In this document: positions 46,739 through 55,986 of the stretch, piece by piece
Layout of the letters: each line of letters starts with the position of its first letter
Position numbering within the stretch: the stretch's first letter is position 1
Assembly: GCA_963674475.2 (NCBI GenBank)
Contig: CAXXFQ010000024.1
Span: 992,001-1,056,000 of the forward strand
Reading direction: 5' to 3'
Source: CAXXFQ01 sp963674475
GTDB lineage: Bacteria; Planctomycetota; Planctomycetia; Pirellulales; Thermoguttaceae
Length of the DNA: 64,000 nt
Made by a program: the position numbers and the translations under genes
The notes under the pieces: generated by a model
Told to the model about the DNA's origin: nothing
The model's input: the letters and a program-made list of their open reading frames with translations, nothing else
Database searches by the model: none

Positions 46739-46778
46739 GGGGACGATAGAACGGCTCTATCGCCCCCTTTGTTTTTTT
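46739..46778 (+). terminator. Intrinsic terminator of the his run
   Basis: GGGG-(A)-CGATAGA pairs with TCTATCG-CCCC around ACGGC, with one bulged A, followed by TTTGTTTTTTT. It lies 55 nt after the hisB stop. Confidence 0.88.
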
Positions 46779-46850
46779 GTCTTTCGCTTTCCGAAGAAGC
46801 GTGATCGAATCGGACGCTACACTTGGCATACCAAGCGGCTCCCGCGCGGC

Positions 46851-48119
46851 TTACCTCTCGGCGGCAACGATCATCGCCATTGCCCGGTTTTTACGCAAGA
46901 CGTTAAGCTTCAATGCATATCGGGTTCGCGGCTGGTGCGGCTGGTCGTGAATGACCGAAACGGGACACTCCGGATCGGGATTCTCGTAGTTGAGCGTGAC
47001 CGGAATCTCCCCGTTCTCGAACCCGAGAAGACTGGCCGCCAGCTCGACCGCCCCGGCCCCGGCATAAAGGTCGCCGAAATAACTCCGCGGCGCGGTCACC
47101 GGCACATCGCCCAACACGTCGTGGATCGCCTGCGCTTCGAGCCGATCGGCATCCACCGAGCCGAGCCCGTCGGCGTTGACATGGTCGATTTCCTCCGGTT
47201 TGAGTCCGGCCTCGTCCAACGCGCCTTGGATGGCATTTCGAATCGCTTTGCCTGTGGGCGATTGCCCTTTTTCTACCGGTTCAAAGCGGGAGGCGAATGA
47301 GACGATCTGTCCCCAAATCTTCGCACCCCGTGCTTCGGCCGCCATGCGTGTCTCAAGGACGTAAGCAGCGCCACCCTCCCCGTGAACCGTTCCGTCGCGT
47401 TCGGCGTCGAACGGGCGGAGCGCCTGTGTCGGCGTCTCGGTCCGAGCGGAAAGATCGTGACATTTGGCAAACGACCAAATCGAATCGTGGACCCAACTAC
47501 TGGCCCCGCCGGTCACCATGATATCAGCCTGGCCTCGTTCGATTACGCGAGTCGCCTCGGCGATGGCCGACAAGGAGGCCATTTCGGCCATTGTGACCGT
47601 GTTGTTCGGCCCACGCATGTCATTCGCAATGCCAACATGACAGGCAGTCATATTGGGAAGATATTTAAGCATCCAAAGCGGATACATTTCCGACATCGCC
47701 TCGGCACCCCAGAGGGTATAGTCGAACGGCCCGTTTTGAAGACATTTCGCATAAGCGGCTCGAAGTTCGTCCAAGTCGACCGCGATCATGTCGGCCCCAA
47801 AAATAATCCCCATTCGATCAGGATCTAAAGTTTCCCGATCCAACGCTGCCGACGTAATTGCCTGATCGGCCGCGGCAAACCCAAGTTGGATGTCCCGGCT
47901 CATTACTTTCAGGCTTTTGCGAGGACGGACCATTTTCTTCGGCTCGAAGTCGTCCACCCGACCGCCGATCGGCTGTGACAAACCCGGGTCGTCAAAGAAA
48001 TCCAAAGAACCAATCCCACTTTGCCGCTCCTGCAGCGAAGTCCAATAGGACTCGGCCCCGATCCCGATCGGGCTTACCAGTCCTAAGCCGGTGATTACAA
48101 TCTCCCGTCCGTTAGCCAT
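46851..48119 (-). CDS. Ketosynthase-fold (FabF-like) protein lacking the catalytic triad
   Basis: Overall this 422-residue protein matches FabF-type 3-oxoacyl-ACP synthases from start to end (GREIVITGLGLVSPIGIG, LRPFDAERDGTVHGEGG, SYFGDLYAGAGAVELAASLL). However, all three catalytic residues differ. The nucleophilic cysteine position (ATAC in FabF) reads TMAE, glutamate 179; the first histidine (NAHGTST) reads NADGLGS, aspartate 317; the second (TGHLLGAAG) reads FGDLYAGAG, aspartate 350. The conserved lysine before it is arginine. Decarboxylative condensation is therefore unlikely. It may act as a chain-length-factor-like partner or in another role. No acyl carrier protein or active ketosynthase gene is adjacent. 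Confidence 0.88.
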   Translation of the reverse strand: MANGREIVITGLGLVSPIGIGAESYWTSLQERQSGIGSLDFFDDPGLSQPIGGRVDDFEPKKMVRPRKSLKVMSRDIQLGFAAADQAITSAALDRETLDPDRMGIIFGADMIAVDLDELRAAYAKCLQNGPFDYTLWGAEAMSEMYPLWMLKYLPNMTACHVGIANDMRGPNNTVTMAEMASLSAIAEATRVIERGQADIMVTGGASSWVHDSIWSFAKCHDLSARTETPTQALRPFDAERDGTVHGEGGAAYVLETRMAAEARGAKIWGQIVSFASRFEPVEKGQSPTGKAIRNAIQGALDEAGLKPEEIDHVNADGLGSVDADRLEAQAIHDVLGDVPVTAPRSYFGDLYAGAGAVELAASLLGFENGEIPVTLNYENPDPECPVSVIHDQPHQPRTRYALKLNVLRKNRAMAMIVAAER

Positions 48120-48198
48120 CAATTTTACGCTGTCCTTCTCGGATTTCTGGGGTTTTTAGGATTTTATTTGGTGGGGCTTGCCGCAAAAGACAAGAGAA

Positions 48199-49317
48199 CT
48201 ATTTCGATCTCGACTTTCGTCGTCGGCCACCGCGACGTCCATTGTCGCGACTTTCGGACGGACGCTTTTCCCGCACTTCGAGGTTACGAGAAATAACCAT
48301 TTCAATCGCTTCGTCCCAACTGGGAATGTCACGATGCGCCGAGGCTACTTTTTCCGATCTCCTCTTCCCTCGTTCGGCTTCTTCGGTTCCTTCCGTCTCG
48401 GCGGATATTTCTTCCTCTTGCAAACCGCTTCCGAACGAGGTCTCTTGATCCGCCACTTCCGATTCAACCGCTTCGGTTGTGACCACCTTCTTTCGGCTCG
48501 ACCGACGACGACGACGGCGACGTCCACTGACGCTGGGCGTTTTCTCGACTTCCTCGGGCTGTGGCACTTCGACCGCTTCCTCAACCACTTCCTCAACCGC
48601 TTCCTTGATCACCGCTTCTTCAGGCTCGACGGAGAGGTCGATCTCTTGAGTCTCCTCAATAAACGACGCCTCAACGGGCCGTGAAGGCCGACGGCGACGA
48701 CGGCGGCGACGCGGGGGACGTTCTTCCGAGGTTTTTTGAGTCTGGGCTTCTGCCGGTTCTTTTACCGGTTCTTCGGCCGGTTCTTTTGCCGGTTCTTTTA
48801 CTGCTTCTTCGGCCTTCCGGGTCTCCTGAACCTTTTGGGGCTTTGGGGCCTGCCGGACCTTTCGTGACGACTTTTTTCTCGTCTTCGACCGGGCGGCGGC
48901 GGGCGGCCAAGGGATCTCGGAAATGGGTTCCTTCGGCACCTCGGGTGCCGGGGCCGTCTCGATCACGACCTCCTCAACCACTTCTCGCTCGATGATCACC
49001 TCTTCTTTTTTAGAAACCGGTTCTTTTTCAGAAACTGGTGCTTTTCTTGCCCCCGCTTTCCCGGAAATTCCTAACTCGTCTGCCAAAACACCCCAACCGG
49101 AACGTTTTTTCTTGGCTTTAGGGGGGGGAGTCTCTTTTTTTCGACTGGTGGGGGGAGCGGAAACCGGTTCCGTTTCAGCTGGAGCCTTTTCAACTGGAGC
49201 CTTTTTTCGAGAGGGGGCTTTTCCCCTCGACGGGGTGGAAGGCTTCTTCTCCGTCTTTTCCTCCTCGAGTTTCGAAAATAGCGATCCCCAGTGATCGTTT
49301 TGGGATGAATTACTCAT
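48199..49317 (-). CDS. Charged low-complexity protein with a conserved C-terminal motif
   Basis: The 372 residues are mostly disordered: Lys/Glu/Pro/Ala-rich repeats (EEPVKEPAEEP-like), two arginine-rich blocks (PPRRRRRRRRPSRP and GRRRRRRRSS) separated by acidic segments, and an Arg/Gly C-terminus. The only folded-looking stretches are near the N-terminus (DHWGSLFSKLEEE, SGWGVLADELGI) and at about 335-355 (IPSWDEAIEMVISRNLEVR). Alternating basic and acidic blocks suggest an RNA-binding scaffold, like the unstructured tails of RNase E. That is inference. It is divergent from the electron-transfer operon. Confidence 0.75.
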   Translation of the reverse strand: MSNSSQNDHWGSLFSKLEEEKTEKKPSTPSRGKAPSRKKAPVEKAPAETEPVSAPPTSRKKETPPPKAKKKRSGWGVLADELGISGKAGARKAPVSEKEPVSKKEEVIIEREVVEEVVIETAPAPEVPKEPISEIPWPPAAARSKTRKKSSRKVRQAPKPQKVQETRKAEEAVKEPAKEPAEEPVKEPAEAQTQKTSEERPPRRRRRRRRPSRPVEASFIEETQEIDLSVEPEEAVIKEAVEEVVEEAVEVPQPEEVEKTPSVSGRRRRRRRSSRKKVVTTEAVESEVADQETSFGSGLQEEEISAETEGTEEAERGKRRSEKVASAHRDIPSWDEAIEMVISRNLEVREKRPSESRDNGRRGGRRRKSRSK

Positions 49318-49553
49318 ACGAATGAATGGCCTTTATTCAAAACAAAATAAAAAATGTGTATTTTTATAGAATCGTCCGACGATCTGCTTATCGGTTATTC
49401 CTCGAGCCTGTCCGCATGCTGCGTCAAAGAAGGGGGATTACGAGGGGCAAAAACAAACCTTTAGTATAGGGAGTTTAACGTCAGGAGGGAAGACGACGAT
49501 TTAAGGAACTATACGACATTCTCTTTTTAAGTCCATTCGATTAAAATAGAGCC

Positions 49554-51035
49554 ATGAAAAAGTCGCCACCAACCACCCTGATACCCGGCCTGCTCGCGGT
49601 TCTCGCCGTGGCAGCAGTGGCGACCTGGGTTAAATGGGGACTTTTCACCCACCTCCCTTTACCTCTACGTCTTCCGGGCAGTGATGGGCTGGAACAAGCC
49701 GGCGACGTCGAAACGGTCCCGCTGGTCGGAAAACTCACCACACTCGACGAAAAAGCCCCCCCACCTTGGGAGGGTAGCTTCTCCCGTTTTCGCGGAAACC
49801 GATTCGACGGGATTGCCCATGAATCGGTCCAACTGGCTCGTTCGTGGCCGGAAAGCGGCCCTAAGTCTCTCTGGTCAATTGACTTAGGGGAAGGACACGC
49901 CGGCCCGGCCATTCATCGTGGGCGGGTTTACCTGCTGGATTACGATCGCGAAGCCGAACGAGACGTCCTCCGCTGCTTTTCCTTTGACGATGGTACTGAA
50001 CTTTGGCAGTTCGGCTACCCGGTCAAAATTAAGCGAAATCACGGGATGTCGAGAACGGTTCCGGCAGTCGACAATCAGTTCGTCGTCGGAATCGGCCCGA
50101 AATGTCATGTATTTTGCCTAGATTCAACCACCGGCAAGCCCTATTGGCTCAAAGATATGCGTCGTGAGTTCGGCGCGACCGTCCCGCCCTGGTACAACGG
50201 ACAGTGCCCCCTGGTGGAAAAGGGCCGGATCATCCTAGCCCCCGGCGGGGGGGCATTACTGATTGCTCTCGACGCGAAAACGGGTGAGACCCTTTGGGAA
50301 AGCCCCAATCCTCGCGGCTGGACGATGACTCACGTCTCGGTGATACCGATGGACCTTGAGGGCCGTCGAACCTACGTTTATTGCGGCAAAGGAGGCGTGG
50401 CCGGGATCGACGCCGAGGACGGACGCCTCCTGTGGGACACGACCGACTGGAAAATCGGAATCGCGACCGTCCCCTCTCCGGTCGTTTTGCCGGATAATCG
50501 GATCTTCCTTTCCGGCGGTTACAATGCCGGAGCGGTGATGCTGCGAATTGAAAAAAATCAACAAGAGGTCCAACAAGAGGGACCGCCCTACCGTGCGAAA
50601 ACCGTTTTTCGATTGAAAGCAAAAGAGTTCGGATCGACCCAACAGACGCCGATCTTTTTCGACGGCCACCTCTTCGGCGTACGGGAACGGGACAAGCAAC
50701 TGGTCTGTCTCGACCTCGACGGAAACGAAATCTGGAAAAGCGGCGCCCGGCATAAATTCGGGTTGGGGCCCTATTTGGTCGCCGACCGATTGATTTTTCT
50801 ACTCAACGACGAAGGACATTTGACCGTTGCCGAGATGTCGACCGATCGTTTTCGACCGCTGGCCGGCGCGCAAGTGCTCGACGGTCACGACGCCTGGGCT
50901 CCGATGGCGCTGGCCGACGGCCGTTTGTTGCTCCGCGACTTGACTCGTATGGTCTGCTTGGACGTTTCACGCGATGGAGTCGACGCGCCCCAAGCCAAGC
51001 AAACCAAAACGGCCGAGGAGGCGAAGGAAAAATGA
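49554..51035 (+). CDS. PQQ-like beta-propeller protein, membrane-anchored
   Basis: The 493-residue protein starts with a membrane segment (about 7-25, LIPGLLAVLAVAAVATWVKW) and is otherwise a BamB/PQQ-dehydrogenase-like propeller of repeated WxxD-type blades. Blade motifs include VYLLDYDREAERDVLRCFSF, CLDSTTGKPYWLKDMR, LDAKTGETLWESPNPRG and GIDAEDGRLLWDTTDW. There is no evident PQQ-binding dehydrogenase active site, so it is probably a scaffold or receptor on the outer face of the inner membrane. It is the first of six genes; its stop overlaps the next start as ATGA. Confidence 0.85.
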   Translation: MKKSPPTTLIPGLLAVLAVAAVATWVKWGLFTHLPLPLRLPGSDGLEQAGDVETVPLVGKLTTLDEKAPPPWEGSFSRFRGNRFDGIAHESVQLARSWPESGPKSLWSIDLGEGHAGPAIHRGRVYLLDYDREAERDVLRCFSFDDGTELWQFGYPVKIKRNHGMSRTVPAVDNQFVVGIGPKCHVFCLDSTTGKPYWLKDMRREFGATVPPWYNGQCPLVEKGRIILAPGGGALLIALDAKTGETLWESPNPRGWTMTHVSVIPMDLEGRRTYVYCGKGGVAGIDAEDGRLLWDTTDWKIGIATVPSPVVLPDNRIFLSGGYNAGAVMLRIEKNQQEVQQEGPPYRAKTVFRLKAKEFGSTQQTPIFFDGHLFGVRERDKQLVCLDLDGNEIWKSGARHKFGLGPYLVADRLIFLLNDEGHLTVAEMSTDRFRPLAGAQVLDGHDAWAPMALADGRLLLRDLTRMVCLDVSRDGVDAPQAKQTKTAEEAKEK

Positions 51036-52096
51036 TCCTGTCGGCCGAACCAAGACGAGCTGAAAACAAGACGACGCTGTTTTCCATGTGCCGATGGCTC
51101 ACCGTCGGGTGCGCCGCGATCGTCTTCTTGGCCGTTGGCTGTTCCAAACAGGTCGAAACCGGGTCAACCTCGACCGACCCACGGACCGCGTACGAAACGA
51201 TCGACCCGAGTCGAATCGGCTGGGAACAGGTCGCGCAGTACCCGATCAAGGAACTTGATTCCCTACAAAGAATCGCCGTCGGGCCCGACGATCGGATTTA
51301 TGTCTTGGGGATAAAAAACCGGAAAGGGACGGTCGCCGTTATCGATCGTCTCGGGAAAACGAAAACCCTCCGGGAAATTCCCTCTACGCAAGACGACGCC
51401 ATCGATTTGGCGATTGACGATGTAGGAAAGATTTTTTTGCTACGCCAAAAGCGTATTGACGTTTTGAGTGAAACAGGTTCGGAAAAACAAACCGAGTGGG
51501 CTCGGCTGCCAAAGATGGGCTTTCCGACGTCGATCATCTACGGCGGCGACCGGGTTTTGGTGGCCGACGCGGGAAATCGGGTCATCCGGGTTTTCGACCG
51601 AGAAGCAGCACCGCTGAAAGAATTTCCTGCCAAGGCAGAAAAACTCTTTGTCGTGCCGAGTCCGTTTTTCGATATCGCCGTGGGCCGGGACGGGTTGCTA
51701 CGGATCGCCAATCCGGGACGACATCGGATTGAACATTTTACGACCGAGGGGTTTTTCCACGAAACGCCCCTCACCTGGGGACGTCAGGGAAACGACCTCG
51801 AGGGGTTTTGCGGCTGTTGCAACCCGGCGCGAATCGCGGTTCTCTCGGACGGCGCGGTGGTCACGTCAGAGAAAAAAATTCGACGGATCAAAGTGGTCGA
51901 ACTCGACGGAAGTTTGCGCTCGGCGGTCGCGGGGCCGAAGCATTTAGGTGTTGCCGGACCAAAAAATCGAGACCATACTCAAAAAGGGCCGATCGTTTTC
52001 GACATCGCGGTCGACTCGACCGATCGGATTCTCGTGCTCGATCCGGTCCAAAAGGCGGTTCGGGTTTTCGGAGAAAAGAAAAAGACCTCGAAGTAA
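51032..52096 (+). CDS. NHL-repeat/six-bladed propeller lipoprotein
   Basis: This 354-residue product has a lipoprotein signal (CRWLTVGCAAIVFLAVGC, lipid cysteine near residue 37). The rest is NHL-like: RIAVGPDDRIYVLG, LAIDDVGKIFLLR, VLVADAGNRVIRVFD, IAVGRDGLLRIANPGRHRIE and IAVDSTDRILVLDPVQKAVR. An internal GFCGCCNPARI segment carries three cysteines in a row, which could bind metal or haem. It overlaps the previous gene by 4 nt and precedes the ferredoxin gene by 4 nt. A periplasmic or surface role in the electron-transfer operon is likely. Confidence 0.83.
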   Translation: MILSAEPRRAENKTTLFSMCRWLTVGCAAIVFLAVGCSKQVETGSTSTDPRTAYETIDPSRIGWEQVAQYPIKELDSLQRIAVGPDDRIYVLGIKNRKGTVAVIDRLGKTKTLREIPSTQDDAIDLAIDDVGKIFLLRQKRIDVLSETGSEKQTEWARLPKMGFPTSIIYGGDRVLVADAGNRVIRVFDREAAPLKEFPAKAEKLFVVPSPFFDIAVGRDGLLRIANPGRHRIEHFTTEGFFHETPLTWGRQGNDLEGFCGCCNPARIAVLSDGAVVTSEKKIRRIKVVELDGSLRSAVAGPKHLGVAGPKNRDHTQKGPIVFDIAVDSTDRILVLDPVQKAVRVFGEKKKTSK

Positions 52097-52100
52097 AAAA

Positions 52101-52667
52101 ATGAGTAAATCAAAACAAATCGACCGACGGGGCTTCTTGGGAGACGGGCTGCGCGTACTGGGCGTGGCCGGGCTGTGTGGCGTTGGCGGCTACCTGGCCG
52201 GGCGACGCGGTTCGGTCGACGAAAGCTGTTGGCAGATCGACCCCCATAAATGTATCTCTTGCAGCAATTGTCAGACCCATTGCGTTTTAGACAAGTCGGC
52301 CGTCATCTGCAAGCACGCCTTTACCATGTGCGGCTACTGCGAGCTGTGTACGGGATACTTTATTCCCGAACCAAACGGTCTGAACACCGGCGCTGAAAAC
52401 CAGCAGTGCCCGACCGGCGCGATCACCCGCCGTTTTATCGAGGAGCCGTACTTCGAGTATCACATCGACGGGCGGCTCTGTATCGGATGTGCCAAATGCG
52501 TCAAAGGGTGCGAAGCGTTTGGCAACGGGTCGCTTTATTTGCAAATCGATCAGCACCAATGCAAAAACTGCAACGAGTGCGCAATCGCCACGGCCTGCCC
52601 GGCGCAGGCGATCCGACGAGTCCCGGCCTCGAACCCTTACCTCCCCAAGGAAACCCCATTGACGTGA
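52101..52667 (+). CDS. Tat-exported four-cluster ferredoxin (NapG-like)
   Basis: The 188-residue protein starts with a twin-arginine signal, DRRGFLGDGLRVLGVAGL. It then has four cysteine groups of [4Fe-4S] ferredoxins: CISCSNCQTHC, CGYCELC with a later CPTG, CIGCAKCVKGC and CKNCNECAIATACPAQ. This is the pattern of NapG and related periplasmic polyferredoxins, which pair with the NapH-like quinol-side protein. The next gene is NapH-like and its GTG or ATG start overlaps or follows closely. Folding and Fe-S insertion before Tat export are expected. Confidence 0.88.
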   Translation: MSKSKQIDRRGFLGDGLRVLGVAGLCGVGGYLAGRRGSVDESCWQIDPHKCISCSNCQTHCVLDKSAVICKHAFTMCGYCELCTGYFIPEPNGLNTGAENQQCPTGAITRRFIEEPYFEYHIDGRLCIGCAKCVKGCEAFGNGSLYLQIDQHQCKNCNECAIATACPAQAIRRVPASNPYLPKETPLT

Positions 52668-52702
52668 TTCGTAGCGAACTGCCCCCCTCCCCTGCCCGAT
52701 CG

Positions 52703-54142
52703 ATGAACGACCGACACCGAGCATCCCGACTTTCCCTTACGACTACGATTGGCGTTGTCGTCGCTCTCGTTGCGTTTTCGTACAGTGCCACGGCGGCCTG
52801 GGGGCTCGAGCGTTTTCCGCCGCCTGATTTCACCGACCACGAGTTGCCGAAAACTCAATTCACGCCGCCGCGCTCAAGCGGTTGGGAATATGTCGATCTG
52901 GCCGTGTTGGCCGGGGCGATCGGACTGGCAAGTCTGTTTGCCGTCGGAATTCGAACCGATCAAAAAACGGAAGATACATCCAATACCTCCAAGAAAAACC
53001 CTTCTCGCCGGGGTCGATCGCGTAAAGGGTTGATGACAATTGCCGTGTTTTGCCTGATCTGGTTCGGCTTCATACGCGACGGCTGCGTCTGTCCGATCGG
53101 CGCAATCCAAAACGTCACGTTGGCGTTTGCCGATGCGAACTATACGCTGCCGATCTACACGGTCGGGTTTTTCTTATTGCCGGTGCTTGCGGCCCTCTGG
53201 TTTGGGCGAACGTTTTGCTCGTCGGTCTGCCCACTCGGCGCGGTCCAAGAGCTGGTCCTCCTCCGCCCGGTTAAAGTGCCCGCGTGGTTGGAACACTCGC
53301 TTGGTTTAGTCCCGTATTTCTATCTCGGCTGGGCCGTCATGATGGCCGCCACATCGACGGCGTTTGTCATCTGCCGCTACGACCCGTTTGTCGGCATCTT
53401 CCGAATGGGCGCGTCGTCGGGGATGGTGATCTTCGGAGGGCTGCTTCTGGGCGTCGGCCTGTTTGTCGGACGGCCGTACTGTCGTTTTCTATGTCCCTAC
53501 GGCGCGATCCTCGGTCTTTGCAGCCGGGCGGCCAAATATCCGACGCGGATCACACCGGACGATTGTCTCAACTGTCGGCTATGTGAATCGGCCTGTCCTT
53601 ACGGGGCAATCCAAAAACCGACGGTTGACCTGCCGCACGAACAACTGCCCCGCCTTCGACGCCGCTTCTTTCTCGCCGTGGCGGCGGTCCCGCTGCTGAT
53701 CGGCGTGGGCACATTTTTAGGAAGCCGGGCCGACGGGCTTTTGTCACGTTATGACTATACGGTCTGCTTGGCCGAACGGGTTTTGGCTGAAGAGCAAGGC
53801 AAGATCGAAGGAACCGACGACACCAGCCAAGCGTTCCGCGCTTCGGGCATCCCGATCCCAATGCTCTATGAAACGGCCGCCGAGCGAAGAAAAACCCTCG
53901 CGACGGCCGGCGGTTGGCTCGGCGCGTGGATCGGCCTGGTCATCGGGGTGAAGGTGGTCCACCTGGGCCTACGAAGAAAACGTCCGGAGTTCGACTTGAA
54001 CCCGAGTCGGTGCGTTGCCTGCGGACGCTGTTTCGACGCCTGCCCGGTCCACCGTGAACAGACCGGTCGGATCGAACCGGAGCCGATCGCACTCGAACCG
54101 ATCTCACTTGAACCGGGCCGCAAGGAGGAGACCGCTCGATGA
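52703..54142 (+). CDS. NapH-like membrane polyferredoxin
   Basis: The 479 residues contain at least five hydrophobic segments and NapH/CcoG-type cysteine motifs: RDGCVCPIGAIQN and GRTFCSSVCPLGAVQE in the membrane part, RPYCRFLCPYGAILG, the ferredoxin CLNCRLCESACPYGAIQ, and a C-terminal CVACGRCFDACPVH. NapH-like proteins take electrons from quinol and pass them to periplasmic iron-sulfur proteins, or the reverse. An in-frame GTG at 52664 overlaps the previous stop (GTGA) and could be the true start, giving 13 more residues. The end overlaps the next gene as ATGA. Confidence 0.88.
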   Translation: MNDRHRASRLSLTTTIGVVVALVAFSYSATAAWGLERFPPPDFTDHELPKTQFTPPRSSGWEYVDLAVLAGAIGLASLFAVGIRTDQKTEDTSNTSKKNPSRRGRSRKGLMTIAVFCLIWFGFIRDGCVCPIGAIQNVTLAFADANYTLPIYTVGFFLLPVLAALWFGRTFCSSVCPLGAVQELVLLRPVKVPAWLEHSLGLVPYFYLGWAVMMAATSTAFVICRYDPFVGIFRMGASSGMVIFGGLLLGVGLFVGRPYCRFLCPYGAILGLCSRAAKYPTRITPDDCLNCRLCESACPYGAIQKPTVDLPHEQLPRLRRRFFLAVAAVPLLIGVGTFLGSRADGLLSRYDYTVCLAERVLAEEQGKIEGTDDTSQAFRASGIPIPMLYETAAERRKTLATAGGWLGAWIGLVIGVKVVHLGLRRKRPEFDLNPSRCVACGRCFDACPVHREQTGRIEPEPIALEPISLEPGRKEETAR

Positions 54143-55986
54143 ACGCTTCCTTGCCTAACCCCAAAACCGATTCCAACGGCCACCGGATTGCCGTCCGCTC
54201 GGCCGTCGTCGCGGGGCTGTTCTGTCTGATCGTTATCGGCGGCCTGATCGCCGATTATTTTCGACGCGGCGCGCACGACCCGCTCGATGCGCCTCAGCGC
54301 GTCGTGTTGCAAGCCGAGTTGATCGAACACCCGCAAGACGTTGCGCTCAAAGAGAAAATTCGCTCGCTCGACCTTCAGTTACGTCAGGAATATTTTTCGC
54401 ATCTGATCTTCACCAAGATCGGCACCGGGTTGCTTCTAGTCGGGGCGATCGTCTTTTTGATCTCCATCAAGAGGGCTCAGACGCTTCGGCCGATGGTCCC
54501 GAACCCGCAGACAGAAACGACTTCGTCGAATCGCGATATTTTAGCGCGGCGCCGGGCAACCTGGTCAGTCGGGCTGATGGCCGCGCTATTGGTCGTTGCC
54601 GTGGGAATCGGCATCGTTTTGGTCGACCGAACTTCTCCGAACACGTCCGGATGGACCCAACTGGCTCAAACCCTTCGAGAGAAGTCGACGGCACTAGCCG
54701 ACGATTCGGCCACTTCGAAAGAAAGTGGATCGACCGTCGATAAAACCACGACGCCGGACAAGAAAGACCTTCCGACACCGGAAGAGTTCGCCCGGGCGTG
54801 GACGCGGTTTCGCGGCCCCGGCGGTTCGGGCCACGCGCATGAATCGAATGAAAAAAACCTGCCGACAAAGTGGAATGTCGACTCCGGCGAGGGAATCCTC
54901 TGGTCGACCGAGGTGCCGTTGCCGGGGAACAACTCGCCAATCGTCTGGGGAGACCGGGTCTTTTTGACCGGGGCCGACGAGTCGCAGCGCGAGGTATACT
55001 GCTTCGCCGCCGTCGACGGAAAGCTGCTCTGGCAAACCGAACTGCCCGGCACGCCGCAAAGCACGGTTGAAGTGCCCAACACGATCGCCGACACCGGACT
55101 GGCCGCCCCGACGGCCGCGACCGACGGTCGACACGTCTATGCAATGTTTGGCAACGGCGACATCGGCGCACTGGACTTCGACGGAAAATTGGTCTGGTCG
55201 CGAAGCCTCGGCATCCCGGAGAACGCCTACGGTCACTCGACCTCCTTGTTGGTCGATGGCGACCGACTTTTGGTCCAATTCGACCAAGGCGAACCGAAAC
55301 AAAAAAAATCGAAGCTCCTGGCCCTTTCGACCGCGACCGGCAAGACGCTCTGGTCGGTGCCACGTGAGGTTTACAACTCGTGGGCGACGCCGATTTTGAT
55401 CGAACACCAGGGTCGACGTCAACTGATCACCTCGGCCGACCCGTTTGTGATTGCCTACGATCCCACGGATGGTCATGAGCTTTGGCGGGCCGAATGTTTG
55501 AGCGGCGACCACGGCATCTCCCCGGTTTTTGCCGACTCGCTGGTCTATGTCGGAAACGAGTACTGCGACTTCCAGGCGATCCGTGTCGACGGCGAAGGGG
55601 ACGTGACCGAAACCCATATCGAGTGGATCGCCGATTTCGCGTTGCCCGAGATGGTCGCCAGTCCCGTAGTGGTCGGTGACCTGCTGTTTTTCGTCAGCAC
55701 CTACGGCGTCCTCTCGGCCTTCGACCTGAAGACGGGCGAACAGATTTGGGAAGAGGAACTCGAAGGAGAATTTTCCTCCTCGCCGGCTGTGGCTGACGGC
55801 CGAGTGTACCTTTTCTCGAAAGAGGACGGCCGCGGAACCATTCTGACCGTCTCGCGCGAAGGGTACGAAACCGTCTCGGAAACGAACCTCGGCGAGTCAA
55901 TCGTCACCAGCCCCGCGTTTGGAGACGGAAGGATTTATATTCGTGGCGAGCGTCAGTTGTTTTGCCTCGGGGAGAAAACCAAATGA
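54139..55986 (+). CDS. Membrane protein with C-terminal PQQ-like beta-propeller
   Basis: In 615 residues there are three predicted membrane segments (about 18-38, 92-112, 138-160), then a Ser/Thr/Lys-rich linker, then a propeller from about 220. Blades read CFAAVDGKLLWQTELPG, ALDFDGKLVWSRSLG, LSTATGKTLWSVPREVYNSW and FDLKTGEQIWEEELEG, the pattern of the 49554 protein. Three segments plus an even topology place the propeller outside the cytoplasm. It overlaps both neighbours by 4 nt. It could dock the NapH-like protein or an extracellular acceptor. Confidence 0.85.
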   Translation: MNASLPNPKTDSNGHRIAVRSAVVAGLFCLIVIGGLIADYFRRGAHDPLDAPQRVVLQAELIEHPQDVALKEKIRSLDLQLRQEYFSHLIFTKIGTGLLLVGAIVFLISIKRAQTLRPMVPNPQTETTSSNRDILARRRATWSVGLMAALLVVAVGIGIVLVDRTSPNTSGWTQLAQTLREKSTALADDSATSKESGSTVDKTTTPDKKDLPTPEEFARAWTRFRGPGGSGHAHESNEKNLPTKWNVDSGEGILWSTEVPLPGNNSPIVWGDRVFLTGADESQREVYCFAAVDGKLLWQTELPGTPQSTVEVPNTIADTGLAAPTAATDGRHVYAMFGNGDIGALDFDGKLVWSRSLGIPENAYGHSTSLLVDGDRLLVQFDQGEPKQKKSKLLALSTATGKTLWSVPREVYNSWATPILIEHQGRRQLITSADPFVIAYDPTDGHELWRAECLSGDHGISPVFADSLVYVGNEYCDFQAIRVDGEGDVTETHIEWIADFALPEMVASPVVVGDLLFFVSTYGVLSAFDLKTGEQIWEEELEGEFSSSPAVADGRVYLFSKEDGRGTILTVSREGYETVSETNLGESIVTSPAFGDGRIYIRGERQLFCLGEKTK

